A stretch of 64,000 nucleotides of DNA from Sphaerolaimus hirsutus (lineage: Eukaryota; Nematoda; Chromadorea; Monhysterida; Sphaerolaimidae). Below the pieces are notes generated by a model. It did no database searches and was not told where the DNA came from. It was given only the letters and a program-made list of their open reading frames with translations. Positions 1 through 10,689 of the stretch are shown here, in pieces. The DNA lies in the NCBI GenBank assembly GCA_964036195.1, contig OZ038452.1:496001-560000 (forward strand), read 5' to 3'. A program made the translations under genes and the position numbers. Position 1 is the first letter of the stretch; every line of letters begins with the position of its first letter.

Positions 1-18
1 GCTGACGACCACCTCATT

Positions 19-180
19 GGGCCCACACACGCTAGTTGACATCGACGCCAAATTTCAACTGGTGCCGATCCCGATTCAAAGCTTGCAGACGAGTGGACGA
101 ACGACGATCAAACGCAATCTTTGAATTAGGAACGGAACCAGTTGACATTTGGTGTCGATGTCAACTAGCGTGTGTGAGCC
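19..180. repeat. Fold-back MITE, family F1
   Basis: The two ends are inverted copies of each other: GGGCCCACACACGCTAGTTG at the left and its near-complement ending in CTAGCGTGTGTGAGCC at the right, each followed inward by a block around CAACTGGTTCC. Related copies lie at 5,562-5,715, 19,997-20,157, 32,776-33,030 (diverged) and 41,150-41,412. No coding capacity. Confidence 0.8.
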
Positions 181-827
181 ATTCCGGTAAACTCAAATGC
201 ATTTAAAGCTGATTTGTGAGTTTTCAAAATATCGGTTGAAAACTAGCGTTTGTAGAGCCAATAATACGACCCCCATATTTGCTAAAATAAACGCACGCAC
301 GCCACGTGTCTAAATATTTTACACGCACCCCATTTACACGCGTTAAAAGAAATCTAAACACCGTAGCCACAGTGTTGGCGCACGGCCAACTAAGTCTAGT
401 AAGATGTATTTATCGACTGCGTTTTGTTATTGGCACCGTGGAAACTAATCATGTTAGGGATTTTCGAGTGGTTTCTTTTCTTGCGAGTGAATTAACGTTT
501 GTTTTTTTCTCAGATCACTCAGTTCCTATCACTAATTTTATTCAATCCGGAAAGTAGTCACACATCGCAACGACTTGACGGTTCAGTTTGTTTGTAATTT
601 TTCTGCAATTTTTGGGGGGTTAGAGATTTTGTTCAGACAATCAGCTGCTTTTTTCCGGGGCCAATCCCGCACCCTGTAAACGTTATGTGAACGTCACATG
701 TCACAAATTTGTGGAATGTCAGTGAGGTTTGCATTCAGCAGGAATTTTTTATTGCATTTGTCATATTTGACTATTAGATTTCCGTGCTGTTCTGAGCGGT
801 TTCGTGCTGACACGGTGATGATTATTT
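181..827. other. Gene-less interval, diverged repeat
   Basis: No exon is supported. The first 90 bases carry a block (AAACTCAAATGCATTTAAAG, then GTGAGTTTTCAAAAT) that recurs in diverged form at about 12.9-13.3 kb, 18.4-19.1 kb and 48.1-48.2 kb, so it is an old repeat family. The rest is AT-rich without splice-bounded reading frames. Confidence 0.5.
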
Positions 828-1245
828 CTCACATCATGGGTCTCCAATGGGGGTAACCCCCCCCCCCCCAAACCGCCAGCTATCTATCTATCCCGGAGGC
901 AATTTTTTTGGCTACTACCCCCTGACCCCCCCAAATCGGCCAGCTATCTACCAATCTGTGGCGATTTTTGGAGAAATTTTACCCCAATTTTTGCTCAAAA
1001 TCGATCCAAAATCACTAGTTCATTAGTACTATGTCCTTGTACACCCTCTCTTGAGCGATTTTACACGTACTTTTAGCGATTTTCCCCCCTTTTCTTGCTT
1101 CTACGCTTTGAAAAAGCGTTTATACCAAACCCCAGCAAACCGCCAACCCCCCACAAAAATTTTCCCAGCTATATATATCCCTCTAGAGGAGCGAATTGCC
1201 ATCTATCCAACCCCCCGAGGGTTAGAATTTTTGAGACCCCTTTGA
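828..1245. repeat. TATC-module MITE (family F5), degraded
   Basis: Contains the family modules CAGCTATCTATCTATCCCGG and long C runs, and ends in GAGACCCCTTTGATG near the usual terminus GACCCCTG. Intact relatives with 8-bp target duplications are at 10,889-11,831, 16,389-17,196 and 24,728-25,231. Here the ends are mutated. Confidence 0.6.
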
Positions 1246-1305
1246 TGCCCTCTCTCACATCTCAAAATGTTGCGCGCAGCTAAAATGGACGTGTCAATCT
1301 ACGGA

Positions 1306-1430
1306 TGCTAATTGGCCCGTGCATCGTGTCGCGATTGCGCTGGCCCGACGGCAGCCCGGCACCGAAATCGATGCAACCCAGCGCTTGTCGGGCGGTCCCT
1401 CATCCCGTTCCTCCGTATGTGTCGCATGTC
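1306..1430. other. GC-rich patch, unassigned
   Basis: A 125-base GC-rich island in AT-rich surroundings, with an open frame on the + strand and others on the - strand. No convincing acceptor and donor pair frames it and no domain is recognisable. It could be a decayed exon or part of an unrecognised repeat. Confidence 0.25.
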
Positions 1431-1516
1431 GCACATTTTTGGTGTATTTACCCCCGTCCAGAGGTTGGTTTGTTGAGCGGTTGGGGGTGGGACCCTGCAA
1501 ACTTTCAAACTATATA

Positions 1517-1973
1517 TAGGGTTCAAACGGGATTGACTTTTCGGGATCGGGATTGCCTTTGGAGTTTTCGGGATCGGGATCGCGATTGATGTCTCGGGAT
1601 CGGGATTCGTTTTTGAGATTTCGGGATCGGGATTGGGGTTTCAGGATCGGGATCGGAATATAGAAAAGGTCCTAAAATACGTGTTTTTTCGCTGATTTTT
1701 GCACAAAAATGGCCTAAAGATTTGGATGTCAGAAACGTGGCATAAAGTGGACATTGGATGTGTCCGTTCACATTTATTAGTGCAAAAATCACACTTAAAC
1801 ACGTTCCCAATTTTTTTCCGGGATCGGGATTGGGTTTTGAAAACTTTCGGGATCGGGATCGGGATTTGCTTTTTGGAATTTCGGGATCGCGATAGGGATT
1901 GAGGTTTCGGGATCGGGACCGCTATATCCCGAAATTTCTCGGTATTCGGGATCGGGATCCCGTTTGAACCCTA
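1517..1973. mobile_element. hAT-type MITE with CGGGAT internal repeats
   Basis: Terminal inverted repeats TAGGGTTCAAACGGGAT / ATCCCGTTTGAACCCTA, flanked by a perfect 8-bp direct repeat ACTATATA (1,509-1,516 and 1,974-1,981). The interior is many copies of TTCGGGATCGGGATTG around a unique core. No transposase. An 8-bp duplication with TA-GGG ends fits a non-autonomous hAT element. Confidence 0.85.
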
Positions 1974-2129
1974 ACTATATACCTTTCCCAGACGCAGCTC
2001 AGCTTTCATCTATCCCAAGGCAAAAGTATTGCAATATTTCCCTGGACCCCTCACCACTCAATCAATATATCTATCCACCCCTCGATCGAGTAGCTGTCTA
2101 TCTCTCTGGATTCACTTAAACTATATCTG

Positions 2130-2480
2130 GATTCACTATTAGGGATGGCCAAATCAGGGTTTTTTCGACACAAGGTTTTTTTTTATAATACCCCCGGTTT
2201 TTTCAAAAACAGGGTCAAAAAGAAATAAAACCGTTCTTTCTTTTCTTAAAACTGCCCGAAAAAAGCTCGTCCTAACAAAAATATATACCTCCCAGGCGTT
2301 TTCCGGTGACACAACAGACAATTCATTTTTTGGATTCGTACACAAAGTTTTCAACGCGGCCATTGGACATTTGGATATCGACCCGGAATGTGATAGGCCA
2401 GGGATACATTTTCATTGGTCAGTTCCAATTTGTTGTGGCTACGGATGGAAGAAATCTTTTTACCATTTAAAAATGTCACC
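2130..2480. repeat. TAGGGATGGC-end MITE, partial
   Basis: Starts with TAGGGATGGCC and an A/T-run interior with paired TTTTTT and AAAAAA blocks, as in the better-preserved copy at 5,998-6,618. The right end is not clear. Confidence 0.45.
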
Positions 2481-2649
2481 GTTTAAAAATGCACCGGCAC
2501 TTTTCAAAAAAATGCGCCAGCGAGCGATTTATGGTTATCTGCATTAATGCTCTAGTGGATTTATCATTTTGTCCCTCTCAAAGATTATCGGGTCTATTTA
2601 GTGTTGGTGTGGTGCCGAGCGCGCCCTGCCATTGTGTTCAGTGATTACC

Positions 2650-3058
2650 AAGGACGTAGCCAGGGGGGGCGGGGGGGGGGGGGGCGGCCCCCCCCCCTTC
2701 CCGGGCCGGACCAAAAAATGTGCCAGAAATGGCACTTTCAGAAGACGTTTTTGTCGACAAGTTGAAAAAGTTTTGCGCGCGAGCGCGCATTTTTCCTTCA
2801 CACCATATATTTTCGTATGACCGGTCTCCTTGGCCTCAAAGCCAGTGAAAATGGACTCAATTCGTGTCCATGTCGCACTATATGCCTGTAAAATACAGCC
2901 CGATACTGCTGTTTTAGCGCCAATGCCAACGCCAGTGGCGCCATGGCGTGGCGCCTACGAATGGCGCGAGCGCCATAAAGCCATTCCCCTACTACAGGGG
3001 TAAATTTTTAGGGGGGGGGGGCGCCGCCCCCCCCCGTTCGCCGGGCTCCGTATACAAT
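2650..3058. repeat. GGACGTAGCC MITE with GCGCC block
   Basis: Begins with AAGGACGTAGCCAGG followed by a G/C homopolymer block, contains a GGCGCCATGGCG stretch at about 2,930-2,990, and ends in a C-run followed by GCCGGGCTCCGTATAC. Copies with perfect 8-bp target duplications occur at 16,660-16,965 and 23,303-23,770; no clear duplication is visible here. Confidence 0.55.
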
Positions 3059-3757
3059 CCGCCATCCGAATGAGCGATGAATATATCTGAACCCTCGCAG
3101 TGGTCCAAATCTACAAAACCGCTGATGTAAGTACTTTTTTGTATATGCGTAACATAACGTATTCATCAATACAAAAAAATGGAAAGTGAATTTTTGCGTT
3201 TTAGACCGTATTCAGGAAAAAATAAACAAAAATGTGAATATAACTGAAATTGATTAAACGTTCAAAAAGTTGACTGTGCATAAAAAAACAGCACAACCCC
3301 CCATGCACATGTGTTTTTACAAAAGCACAACATTTTCAGATAAGCTCGCCGATTTATCACCACGCTGTACGTCGTCGAATGGTGTCAATTCGTAGTGATT
3401 TAGACGTGTGCATATGTGGAATTTAGAGCGAAGCTTTAGGCGGCCCGCGCACTAGTTGACACATGTGTATAATTTGATCTGTGTCAACTCAGATTTCGCT
3501 TACACGTGTCGCAAAGCGAACTGCAAATGCACATGTTTGCAATGTTGAAAAGTAAATATTTGGCGAGTGCGTTGGAAGATCACTCTGCGACACGTGAAGC
3601 CGATATTTGAGTTGACAGAGGCCAGTTGACACAAATGTGTCAACTAGTTTTCGGGCCGCCTTTGCGTTAACGTGGTTAGTTTTGATAATTACTAGGGCAT
3701 TGACATTTTGGTGTGTTCTGTAAATGTTTGTTGGTTTGGCGGCCCACATGTCAACTG

Positions 3758-3974
3758 GTGCCAATTCCAGACCATGTAAAGCGTAAAGTTGTGTCAAATG
3801 TCATGTAAAGTGTCATGCAAAGTGTCAATTGTCATGACAAATGTTAAGTAAAGTGTGAAGTGATTGTCATGCAAAGTTCAGTAATAAATTTCGTTCTTTC
3901 TTGTTTTGATTGACATTTGACATGACATTTGACACTTTACTTTGCATTTTACAGGGTCTGGGAGGGACTGCCAC
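3758..3974. mobile_element. F2 MITE (introner-related family)
   Basis: Left end GTGCCAATTCCAGACC, right end GGGAGGGACTGCCAC, with inner inverted repeats of TGTAAAG / CTTTAC blocks. CTG lies immediately outside both ends (3,755-3,757 and 3,975-3,977), matching the 3-bp target duplication seen in other F2 copies. It sits inside an older repeat (about 3,440-4,165). Confidence 0.75.
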
Positions 3975-4840
3975 CTGGTCTGTGCCAACCCAAATTTTTG
4001 CTACTCGTGTCTGAAGAGTGATACTCTAGGCATTTTGCATGATTTTTGTTTATTTCACATTGCCGCATGTGCATTTGGAGATCGCGTTGGCACATGTGAA
4101 GCCGAAATCTGAGTTGACGCAGATCAGTTGACACAAATGTGTCAACAAGTGTGATTCTAGGACTGGCCATGTTAATACGATCACTATCAGTCGCTTTTCT
4201 TATTGTGATCTTTCTAAACCTACCAAATAATTTCTAAACGTACTACAATACATTTCTTTGTGTAAACATGTGCATATGTGTTGATACTTGATGTATTCAG
4301 AGAAAGTATTTATGTATTTGAGGCATTTCATAATAATAGTTGATTACATAAATATAAATATGTATATATGGGATGTCGACTTTAGTGAAACCCATTATAA
4401 ATACAGCCTGCATTATACTGAACTTGTGAATTGCAGAATAAAAAATTTACTTTTTGGTTTATTTTGTTTTCATTTTTTTTTCATTCCATCAGTTTTATTT
4501 TTAGCAGAACTTACCACCACTGTGCTTCCACAAATCAGTCTACTGGAAGTTATCATTTGTCAGTTGTTTTGTCAGATTTGTTGCGCACATAAGTATAGCA
4601 CATTCCACTGCAAGAAGTTCTCTTATACGTATCTCACCTATATTATATGCGTTGTCATTCCGTCTGTAAATGCACATGTAGTGAGTCAATCTCAGAGTTT
4701 TTTCAATAAATAGTTTGGTGCAAAAACGGCTGACAGAGGGGACTTGTTTGGGGGCACCTACCTAGCCTTTTGCTGAATTTTCATTTAAATGTCGCGACAA
4801 ATACGCGCGAAATATCAAGCGTATATTTAGGTATACCAAA

Positions 4841-5256
4841 TACCGTATTTCCTCGAATTACCCCCCCCCCCCGAAATACCCCCCCCTCAAGATGGACACT
4901 ATCAATTAATAAACCCCCCTCGAAATACCCCCCCAATTGAGTGTAAATAGAACGTCAATGATAAAAGCTGCGGTTCATTACCCATGCAATGCATAACACA
5001 TGTTAAAAACAATGATTGTGTTACGTTAGAACATGGTTTATACTATCTACATAATAATATAAGGCTGTAGACTCATATAGTGTGGTTTTTGTCGCATTTT
5101 TCTACGTCTGCGTACATTATTAGTACCGGGAGTTCAAAAAAAATTCTGGCGAAATAATAACCCCCCTCGAATTACCCCCCCCCCTGGAAATACCCCCCTC
5201 AAAATTCCCACTCTGAAAAAATAAAACCCCTGAGGGTATTTCGAGGAAATACGGTA
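4841..5256. mobile_element. F3 MITE (CTCGAAATACCCC type)
   Basis: Inverted ends TACCGTATTTCCTCGAA / TTCGAGGAAATACGGTA, followed inward by tandem, diverged modules of CTCGAAATACCCCCC. The centre (about 4,930-5,150) is unique AT-rich DNA. This is the most abundant repeat superfamily in the window. Confidence 0.85.
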
Positions 5257-5370
5257 GATGGCAAAATTTTTGAAACGATATCACCAATATCGACACCGAA
5301 GCACCGGCACATCGTATTGTGCATTTCGATTTAGCGCATCCTTGTCGAACATTAATATTTATCGTTGCAG

Positions 5371-5512
5371 CTCAATAATAAATTTTGCGTGCCCCCCTTT
5401 TTTGTTCACGCCCGCCAAATTGGATTGGATGGACTTTTTCGGGCGCCCGCCGCGCTCCAAGAGTGTCGGGCTGCTGGAGCGCCGCGTCATCGATCCTGGC
5501 GACTCAAATTTG
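5371..5512 (+). CDS. Candidate orphan internal exon, protein unknown
   Basis: Bounded by an acceptor (TTATCGTTGCAG) and a donor (TTG|GTCAGT) and open through 47 codons, starting in phase 2 and ending in phase 0. The middle reads KLDWMDFFGRPPRSKSVGLL, a basic, proline-containing protein-like stretch, and base composition is clearly richer in GC than its surroundings. I do not recognise the protein. It could belong to the 5' part of the coiled-coil gene, but the next supported exon (10,690) needs a preceding phase-2 end, so at least one exon would be missing between them. An F3 element begins 5 bases after the donor. Confidence 0.4.
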
Positions 5513-5517
5513 GTCAG

Positions 5518-5933
5518 TTACCGTATTGAATAGCCCTCCCTGGAATAATTCCCTTCTGTAAGGGCCCACACATGCTAGTTGACATTGACACGAATGTCAA
5601 CTGGTTCCGGTCCCAATTCCAAGCTTGTGTTTGAAAGTCGATCGTTGGCTCGCCAGCAAGCATTGAATTGGGATCGGAACCAGTTGACATTTGTGTCAAT
5701 AGCTTGTGTGGGGCCTAAGACGAGTGAGGAAATGGTAATTCCCTCTGTGAGATGATCAATAGTTCAGTTCCCCGTTTCTTCAACAAAATAGTACTTTTTG
5801 TGTTAACAAAGCATACATATTTCATGAAATTGAAAGAAATATGCTTGAAAATTTTGACGAAATAATAATTCCCCCCCTCAAATAGTCTGACGAAATAATA
5901 ATTCCCCTGGGCAATTATTCAAGCGATACAGTA
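5518..5933. mobile_element. F3-variant MITE carrying nested F1
   Basis: Ends TACCGTATTGAATAGCCC / ATTATTCAAGCGATACAGTA with internal AATAATTCCC modules. An F1 fold-back element (5,562-5,715) is inserted into its left half. Confidence 0.7.
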
Positions 5934-5997
5934 TGTATTCATTTTGCGAGTGTCCGGGCGCCGGCGGGTGGCAAGTTATAGCTTTTCCAGTCCGAAC

Positions 5998-6618
5998 TAG
6001 GGTTGGCCGATGTTTTTTAAAAACGTTGTTTTTTTAAAAAAAAACATGACGTCCGAAATGTTTTTTTTTTAAAAAAACATCGACCGAAATTTTTAGTACT
6101 AAGCACTAGGTATTTTGCAAAAATTTTGCGCGCAAGCGCGCAATTTCACACACAAATTGACATTGGTGGTTGTTTTAATTGGTTTTGTGGCATTTTTAGT
6201 ATCAAAGTATCCATTTCTATGTGCTACCATGGGTTAATAAGCTGTCATATGTTGCTGAAGTATAAAATATTGAGGTAATGTGCTTCCATGTACCTCCACA
6301 GTGTGCAACTTCACTCCCAAAGTAACAACCTCGTTTTATAACCTTGTTTGATCACTATTCCGTGCCAAACTTTACCTGAAGTCACGAACATTTGACTATA
6401 AGGCGATATACGAACGATATGTCGACGAAAAATGGATATTTTTGACAAAAATCACCACTTATAATGCTATCCCATGGCTCCACAGACATTATATGGTCAT
6501 ATATAACATCACAGAGTATTGCCACTGTCTGATATACCTATATATGTTGACACAAGGTCATATCTGGGAGCTTTAAAAAAAAACGTTTTAAAAAAAAAAC
6601 GTTTTTTTTCCAACCCTA
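5998..6618. mobile_element. hAT-type MITE, A/T-run family
   Basis: Ends TAGGGTTGG / CCAACCCTA, flanked by a perfect 8-bp direct repeat GTCCGAAC (5,990-5,997 and 6,619-6,626). Near each end are blocks of AAAAAACGTTTTTT. 621 bp, no open transposase frame. Degraded relatives: 2,130-2,480, 11,930-12,060, 12,440-12,730, 18,145-18,330 and 19,170-19,710. Confidence 0.85.
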
Positions 6619-6796
6619 GTCCGAACGGACTTTAAATACTTCATCAATAAGTCTATTGTTAATCAAATTTTACACTGCACTTTTTCTGTTGCTTCAAATT
6701 CCCAACAAGTTGTTTGAAACTTGCTACTGAAACTAGAATTGTGACCCGACAGGGTCTTAAAGTAGCTCTGGCGCCGATTCCGCAAGCCAAGCCAGG

Positions 6797-7040
6797 GGTC
6801 TCCAATGGGAGGGGGTTCCCGCCAATCTGGCCAGCTATGTATCCAGTGGTTCGGTAAGGGGGGCGGGTAACCGCCCCCCCCCCCAAACGCTTAAAACGCG
6901 GAAAACGGAAACGGAAAACGGAAATTTGACACCCTACCCCCAACCCCCCCCCCCCCATTTTTAGCTATGGATCTATCCCCTTGAGGAGCGATTTACTATC
7001 TGTATGAACCCCCGAAGTAGCCCAGATTCACTAAACCCGT
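6797..7040. repeat. F5 TATC-module MITE, short copy
   Basis: Starts CCAGGGGTCTCCAATGG and contains the characteristic CAGCTATGTATC and CCTTGAGGAGCGATTTAC modules separated by C runs. Confidence 0.5.
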
Positions 7041-7119
7041 TTATATACTGTATATCCTCGAATAAGTCCTCCCCCTCAAATAGCCCCGCTGAATAACTCC
7101 CCCCCTGTTAGCCAAGTGA

Positions 7120-7760
7120 TTAACTCCCCGGGGGACTTATTAGAGGATATACAGTATCTATACCAGTGGCAGCACAGTTATCTAGGTATATGTATACTTT
7201 TGACACTTCGAATGACATTTGACATTTAACTTTTATTTCTTGTTGTTTGTTTTTATTTTGCACAAAAGCATTGAAAAACATGTCGTGGACTATTTACGAG
7301 CAAAATTAGCCTTGACACCACATTTTTGCAAACAATGTTATGCCCTTACGTTTGCGCAAAATGGTGACATTCGTAATTAGATGTAAGTTACATCATGGAG
7401 TAAATACGTCAGCGTATGTTAAGGTTGTCAAAATAGGCGGAACTTTGCATATCACTTTAGATATATAGCTGTCTGACTGTTTTCTCTCTGTTTCCATTCT
7501 ACACCTTGAAAAAGCACTCCTGTATATTGAGCCCCCCAACCTCCCCCCAATTTGAGCTATGTATTTATCCCCCCCGGAGGAGCGATTTACTATCTTGTTG
7601 AAGCCCCGAAGGGGCCAAATTCACAAAAACCCTGTATCTATCTATCCCGGTGGCCGCCCAGTAATCTATATGTTTACTTTTGACACTTTACATGACATTT
7701 TACAAGGAATTTGTTTTTTTTACAGCTCTTTTACAAGGTCTGGGACTGGCACCTGGGCTA
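7120..7760. repeat. Tandem duplication, left copy
   Basis: This segment recurs nearly unchanged at 7,972-8,598. It runs from the right end of a short F3-like element (CTTATTAGAGGATATACAG) through unique DNA and an F5 fragment to an F2 right end (GGGACTGGCACCTGGGCTAG). The copies differ by a few point changes and a small deletion near 8,480. Confidence 0.85.
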
Positions 7761-7789
7761 GCTGGCGTGGTGTGCTCTACCACAACCTG

Positions 7790-7955
7790 GTGCCAGTCCC
7801 AAGCCCTGTAAAGTTTTGTCAAATCTCATACAAATTTGGCAAAGTATCAATTGTCATGCAAAGTTCAGAAATAAAAGCTTTTGTTTTGATTTTACAGGAC
7901 ATTTGACACTTGGGCCCAGGACTGCTGACCCAGGTGCCAGTCTCGCACTGAATAA
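7790..7955. repeat. F2 MITE, degraded right end
   Basis: Left end GTGCCAGTCCCAAGCCCTG preceded by CTG, then GTAAAG and CAAATCTCATA blocks. The right side decays into a GACCCAGGTGCCAGTCTCGC terminus. Confidence 0.6.
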
Positions 7956-7971
7956 AAGCAATAAAATAAAA

Positions 7972-8598
7972 ATAACTCCCCGGGGGACTTATTTGAGGAT
8001 ATACAGTATCTATACCAGTGGCAGCACAGTTATCTAGGTATATGTATACTTTTGACACTTAGAATGACATTTGACATTTGACATTTAACTTTTATTTCTT
8101 GTTGTTTGTTTTTATTTTGCACAAAAGCATTGAAAAACATGTCATGGACTATTTACAAGCAAAATTAGCCTTGACACCACATTTTTGCAAACAATGTTAT
8201 GCCCTTACGTTTGCGCAAAATAATGACATTCGTAATTAGATGTAATTTACATCATGGAGTAAATACGTCAGCGTATGTTAAGGTTGTCAAAATAGGCGGA
8301 ACTGTGCATATCACTTTAGATATATAGCTGTCTGACTGTTTTCTCTCTGTTTCCATTCTACACCTTGAAAAAGCACTCCTGTATATTGAGCCCCCCAACC
8401 TCCCCCCAATTTGAGCTATGTATTTATCCCCCCCGGAGGAGCGATTTACTATCTTGTTGAAGCCCCGAAGGGGCCAAATTCAGTGGCTGCCCAGTAATCT
8501 ATATGTTTACTTTTGACACTTTACATGACATTTTACAAGGAATTTGGTTTTTTACAGCTCTTTTACAAGGTCTGGGACTGGCACCTGGGCTAGCTTTT
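7972..8598. repeat. Tandem duplication, right copy
   Basis: Second copy of 7,120-7,760, about 850 bases downstream and in the same orientation. Beyond 8,598 the two diverge at once. Confidence 0.85.
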
Positions 8599-9064
8599 TC
8601 TGCTTGCCTTGGCAGCCATGGAGGGAATGCATGATTTTGCGGTTTCGATTTTGGCACACTTTTTTCAGACAATTGAGCTGTTTTGTGCTGTTTTTATGTC
8701 TTTTACAATTTCCAGTTTTTTATTGCATTTCCCGCAGAATTTCCCCAATTTTCAAAACAACTTGCCTAATTTTGGATTTAAAACGAATTTCGAATAGGCA
8801 ACATGTGAAGCCGAAATCTGAGTTGACACAGACCAGTTGACACACATGTAAAAGTGTCAAATGTTATGGAAAATGTTTACAAATGTTATGGAAAATGGTT
8901 ATGGCTGAGCCCCCCCCCCCGTTCGCCGGGTTCCGTAAACAAACAGCCCCTCCCCCCGCTCAAAAATCCGGGATACGTCCCTGTCTGTACGCAAAAACTG
9001 CTTTGGTCTAGAGAATTTTCCAGTGTAAATGAAGCCAAACCAGCCAATGTAAATGAAGTCAAAT

Positions 9065-9275
9065 GTAGTGATGTGAAAAGCGCCAGAATTCTGGCGCCAA
9101 GTGCCAAAAGCGCCATGGCGCTTTTCCGACCCTTAGCGCCAAGCGCCACTTGCGCCAGAGCAAAATGGCGCCAAAAGCTAGTAGCGCCATGGCGCTTTTT
9201 GCTTTGGCGCTAGCGCCAGGCATTTTGTTCCTGGCGCCGGTCAAAAATAGCGCCAGCGCCATGGCTCTTTTACAT
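9065..9275. repeat. GCGCC-rich array
   Basis: Dense inverted and direct copies of GCGCCATGGCGC, GGCGCTTTT and GCGCCAAGCGCC. Related arrays are at 2,930-2,990, 16,770-16,850, 17,765-17,870, 23,410-23,520, 32,680-32,790 and 54,310-54,390, often starting with AGTGATGTAAAA. Non-coding. Confidence 0.65.
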
Positions 9276-9681
9276 CACTAGTCAAATGTCAATTCAAATT
9301 CACGTGGGAACACAAAGAGACTCTGATTTCCGTTTCATTGTAATTTTTTCTAGCTCACATGTCACTGCTTCAAGAACCCTTTTACATTGCTATAATGATG
9401 TGTTCATTTTCAGCTCAAGACAGGCGATTCGTCAGATACAAAATGGCCGTTTCGCGAGAGGCACGTTTCTTCTTTTGCTTGCATGCCTTGTCAAGTTGTA
9501 AATCAAGTGGCATAAAACTTGAACATCCCGGCTCAAGACAAGTAAACAACGACTAGTAAGCGTGTAAATACCGTATTTCCTCGAATTATTTCCCTTTGAA
9601 TTAACCCCCCTCGAAATACCCCCGTCCAAATTGAGTATAAAGAGATGTGAACCAGAGGACATGTTAAAAACAATGAATTAG

Positions 9682-10585
9682 TTGAGGCGTCTAATTCTAA
9701 AAGTCGACAAGTCCACAAAATGTGATTTTGAGTAAATCGCATTTTAAGTTTCAAACCCAATTCCAGGCCCGTGGTGCGTGTCCAATTTGGCTCTCTCATG
9801 CTTTTCATAGGCGCTACGCACACTGAAGCCGAAATATTCGGCATACGCACGTTTTTGACAAATGCCGAATTAAATGCTGAATAGAAAAAAACTTGCTGAA
9901 CTAAAATCGTCCGTACTCTTGAAAATTAGGCTGTTTGTCAATTCAGCATGTATTTCAGCATTCAAAAGATGCGTACACTTTTACATGCGGAAACCATTCG
10001 GCAAAATCAGATGAAATGTTGAATGCTGAACTGCGAAAAATGTACAATTGTCGAAATTGCGAGTACGGTACGGTACGCAAGCCAATACGGTAAATACACA
10101 CATTCAGCTATCGTCCTTATCATAGAGATGCTGAAGTATGTTGCTTTCAACATACTTCAGCGTCTAAAAATTAACGCTCAAATTCGTCCGAATTCGTCCG
10201 AATATCGTGCACACGTTTTCAAAATTCAATATGGAGGCTCCTTAAATGCCGAACTTAAAACGTCCGAACGGCAATTTTTCAATTCGGATTCGGCAGATGA
10301 AAACGTGCGTATGCCGAATATTTCGGCTTCAGTGTGCGTAGCGCCATTAAGTTCCATATGTTGACAATAAAGTGTCAAATTTTCAGCCCCAAATCTCAAC
10401 GTATATGTGAAAAATGGGGTGTCCATAAAATTCCATTCGGTCAGAGCAAAACTGTTTTTGGGAGGGAAATGGACTTGTCACCCTCTTGCACGCGAGAACA
10501 ATTTTGTTCCCGCCCGCATTGCGCCTCCCTTATGGGAAATTTATGCGCTTCTAAACTTTTAGAACTTTTCACTTACCCGTTTGAA
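9682..10585. repeat. GTCGACAAGTCCAC repeat interrupted by a fold-back insertion
   Basis: Starts with CTAATTCTAAAAGTCGACAA and continues with sequence shared with 20,996-21,622 and 26,043-26,670. Those two copies lack the 9,810-10,345 insertion and so show the empty site. Confidence 0.7.
9810..10345. mobile_element. Fold-back element with GGCGCTACGCACACTG ends
   Basis: About 50 bases at each end are near-perfect inverted copies (GGCGCTACGCACACTGAAGC / GCTTCAGTGTGCGTAGCGCC). Comparison with the empty sites at 21.1 and 26.2 kb places it between TTTTCATA and ATTAAGTT, suggesting a 3-bp AT-rich target duplication, as in PIF/Harbinger-type elements. Confidence 0.75.
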
Positions 10586-10689
10586 GTTCACTTGTCACTC
10601 ATCAAATCTAATCGGCCGTAATCTGCTTCTTTTGCTATTGTAGTGCTACCAAACTAAAATGTATTTAGCTCCTTTGTGACCACTCGCAG

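Noticed and set aside
4288-4713. 141-codon + strand ORF
   Set aside because: AT-rich DNA, no domain, hydrophobic low-complexity translation, no splice or promoter context; length is expected by chance at this composition.
9421-9503. Possible exon after TTCATTTTCAG (L-K-T-G-D-S-S-D frame)
   Set aside because: No donor of the phase needed to reach the exon at 10,690, no recognisable domain, and it abuts an F3 fragment.
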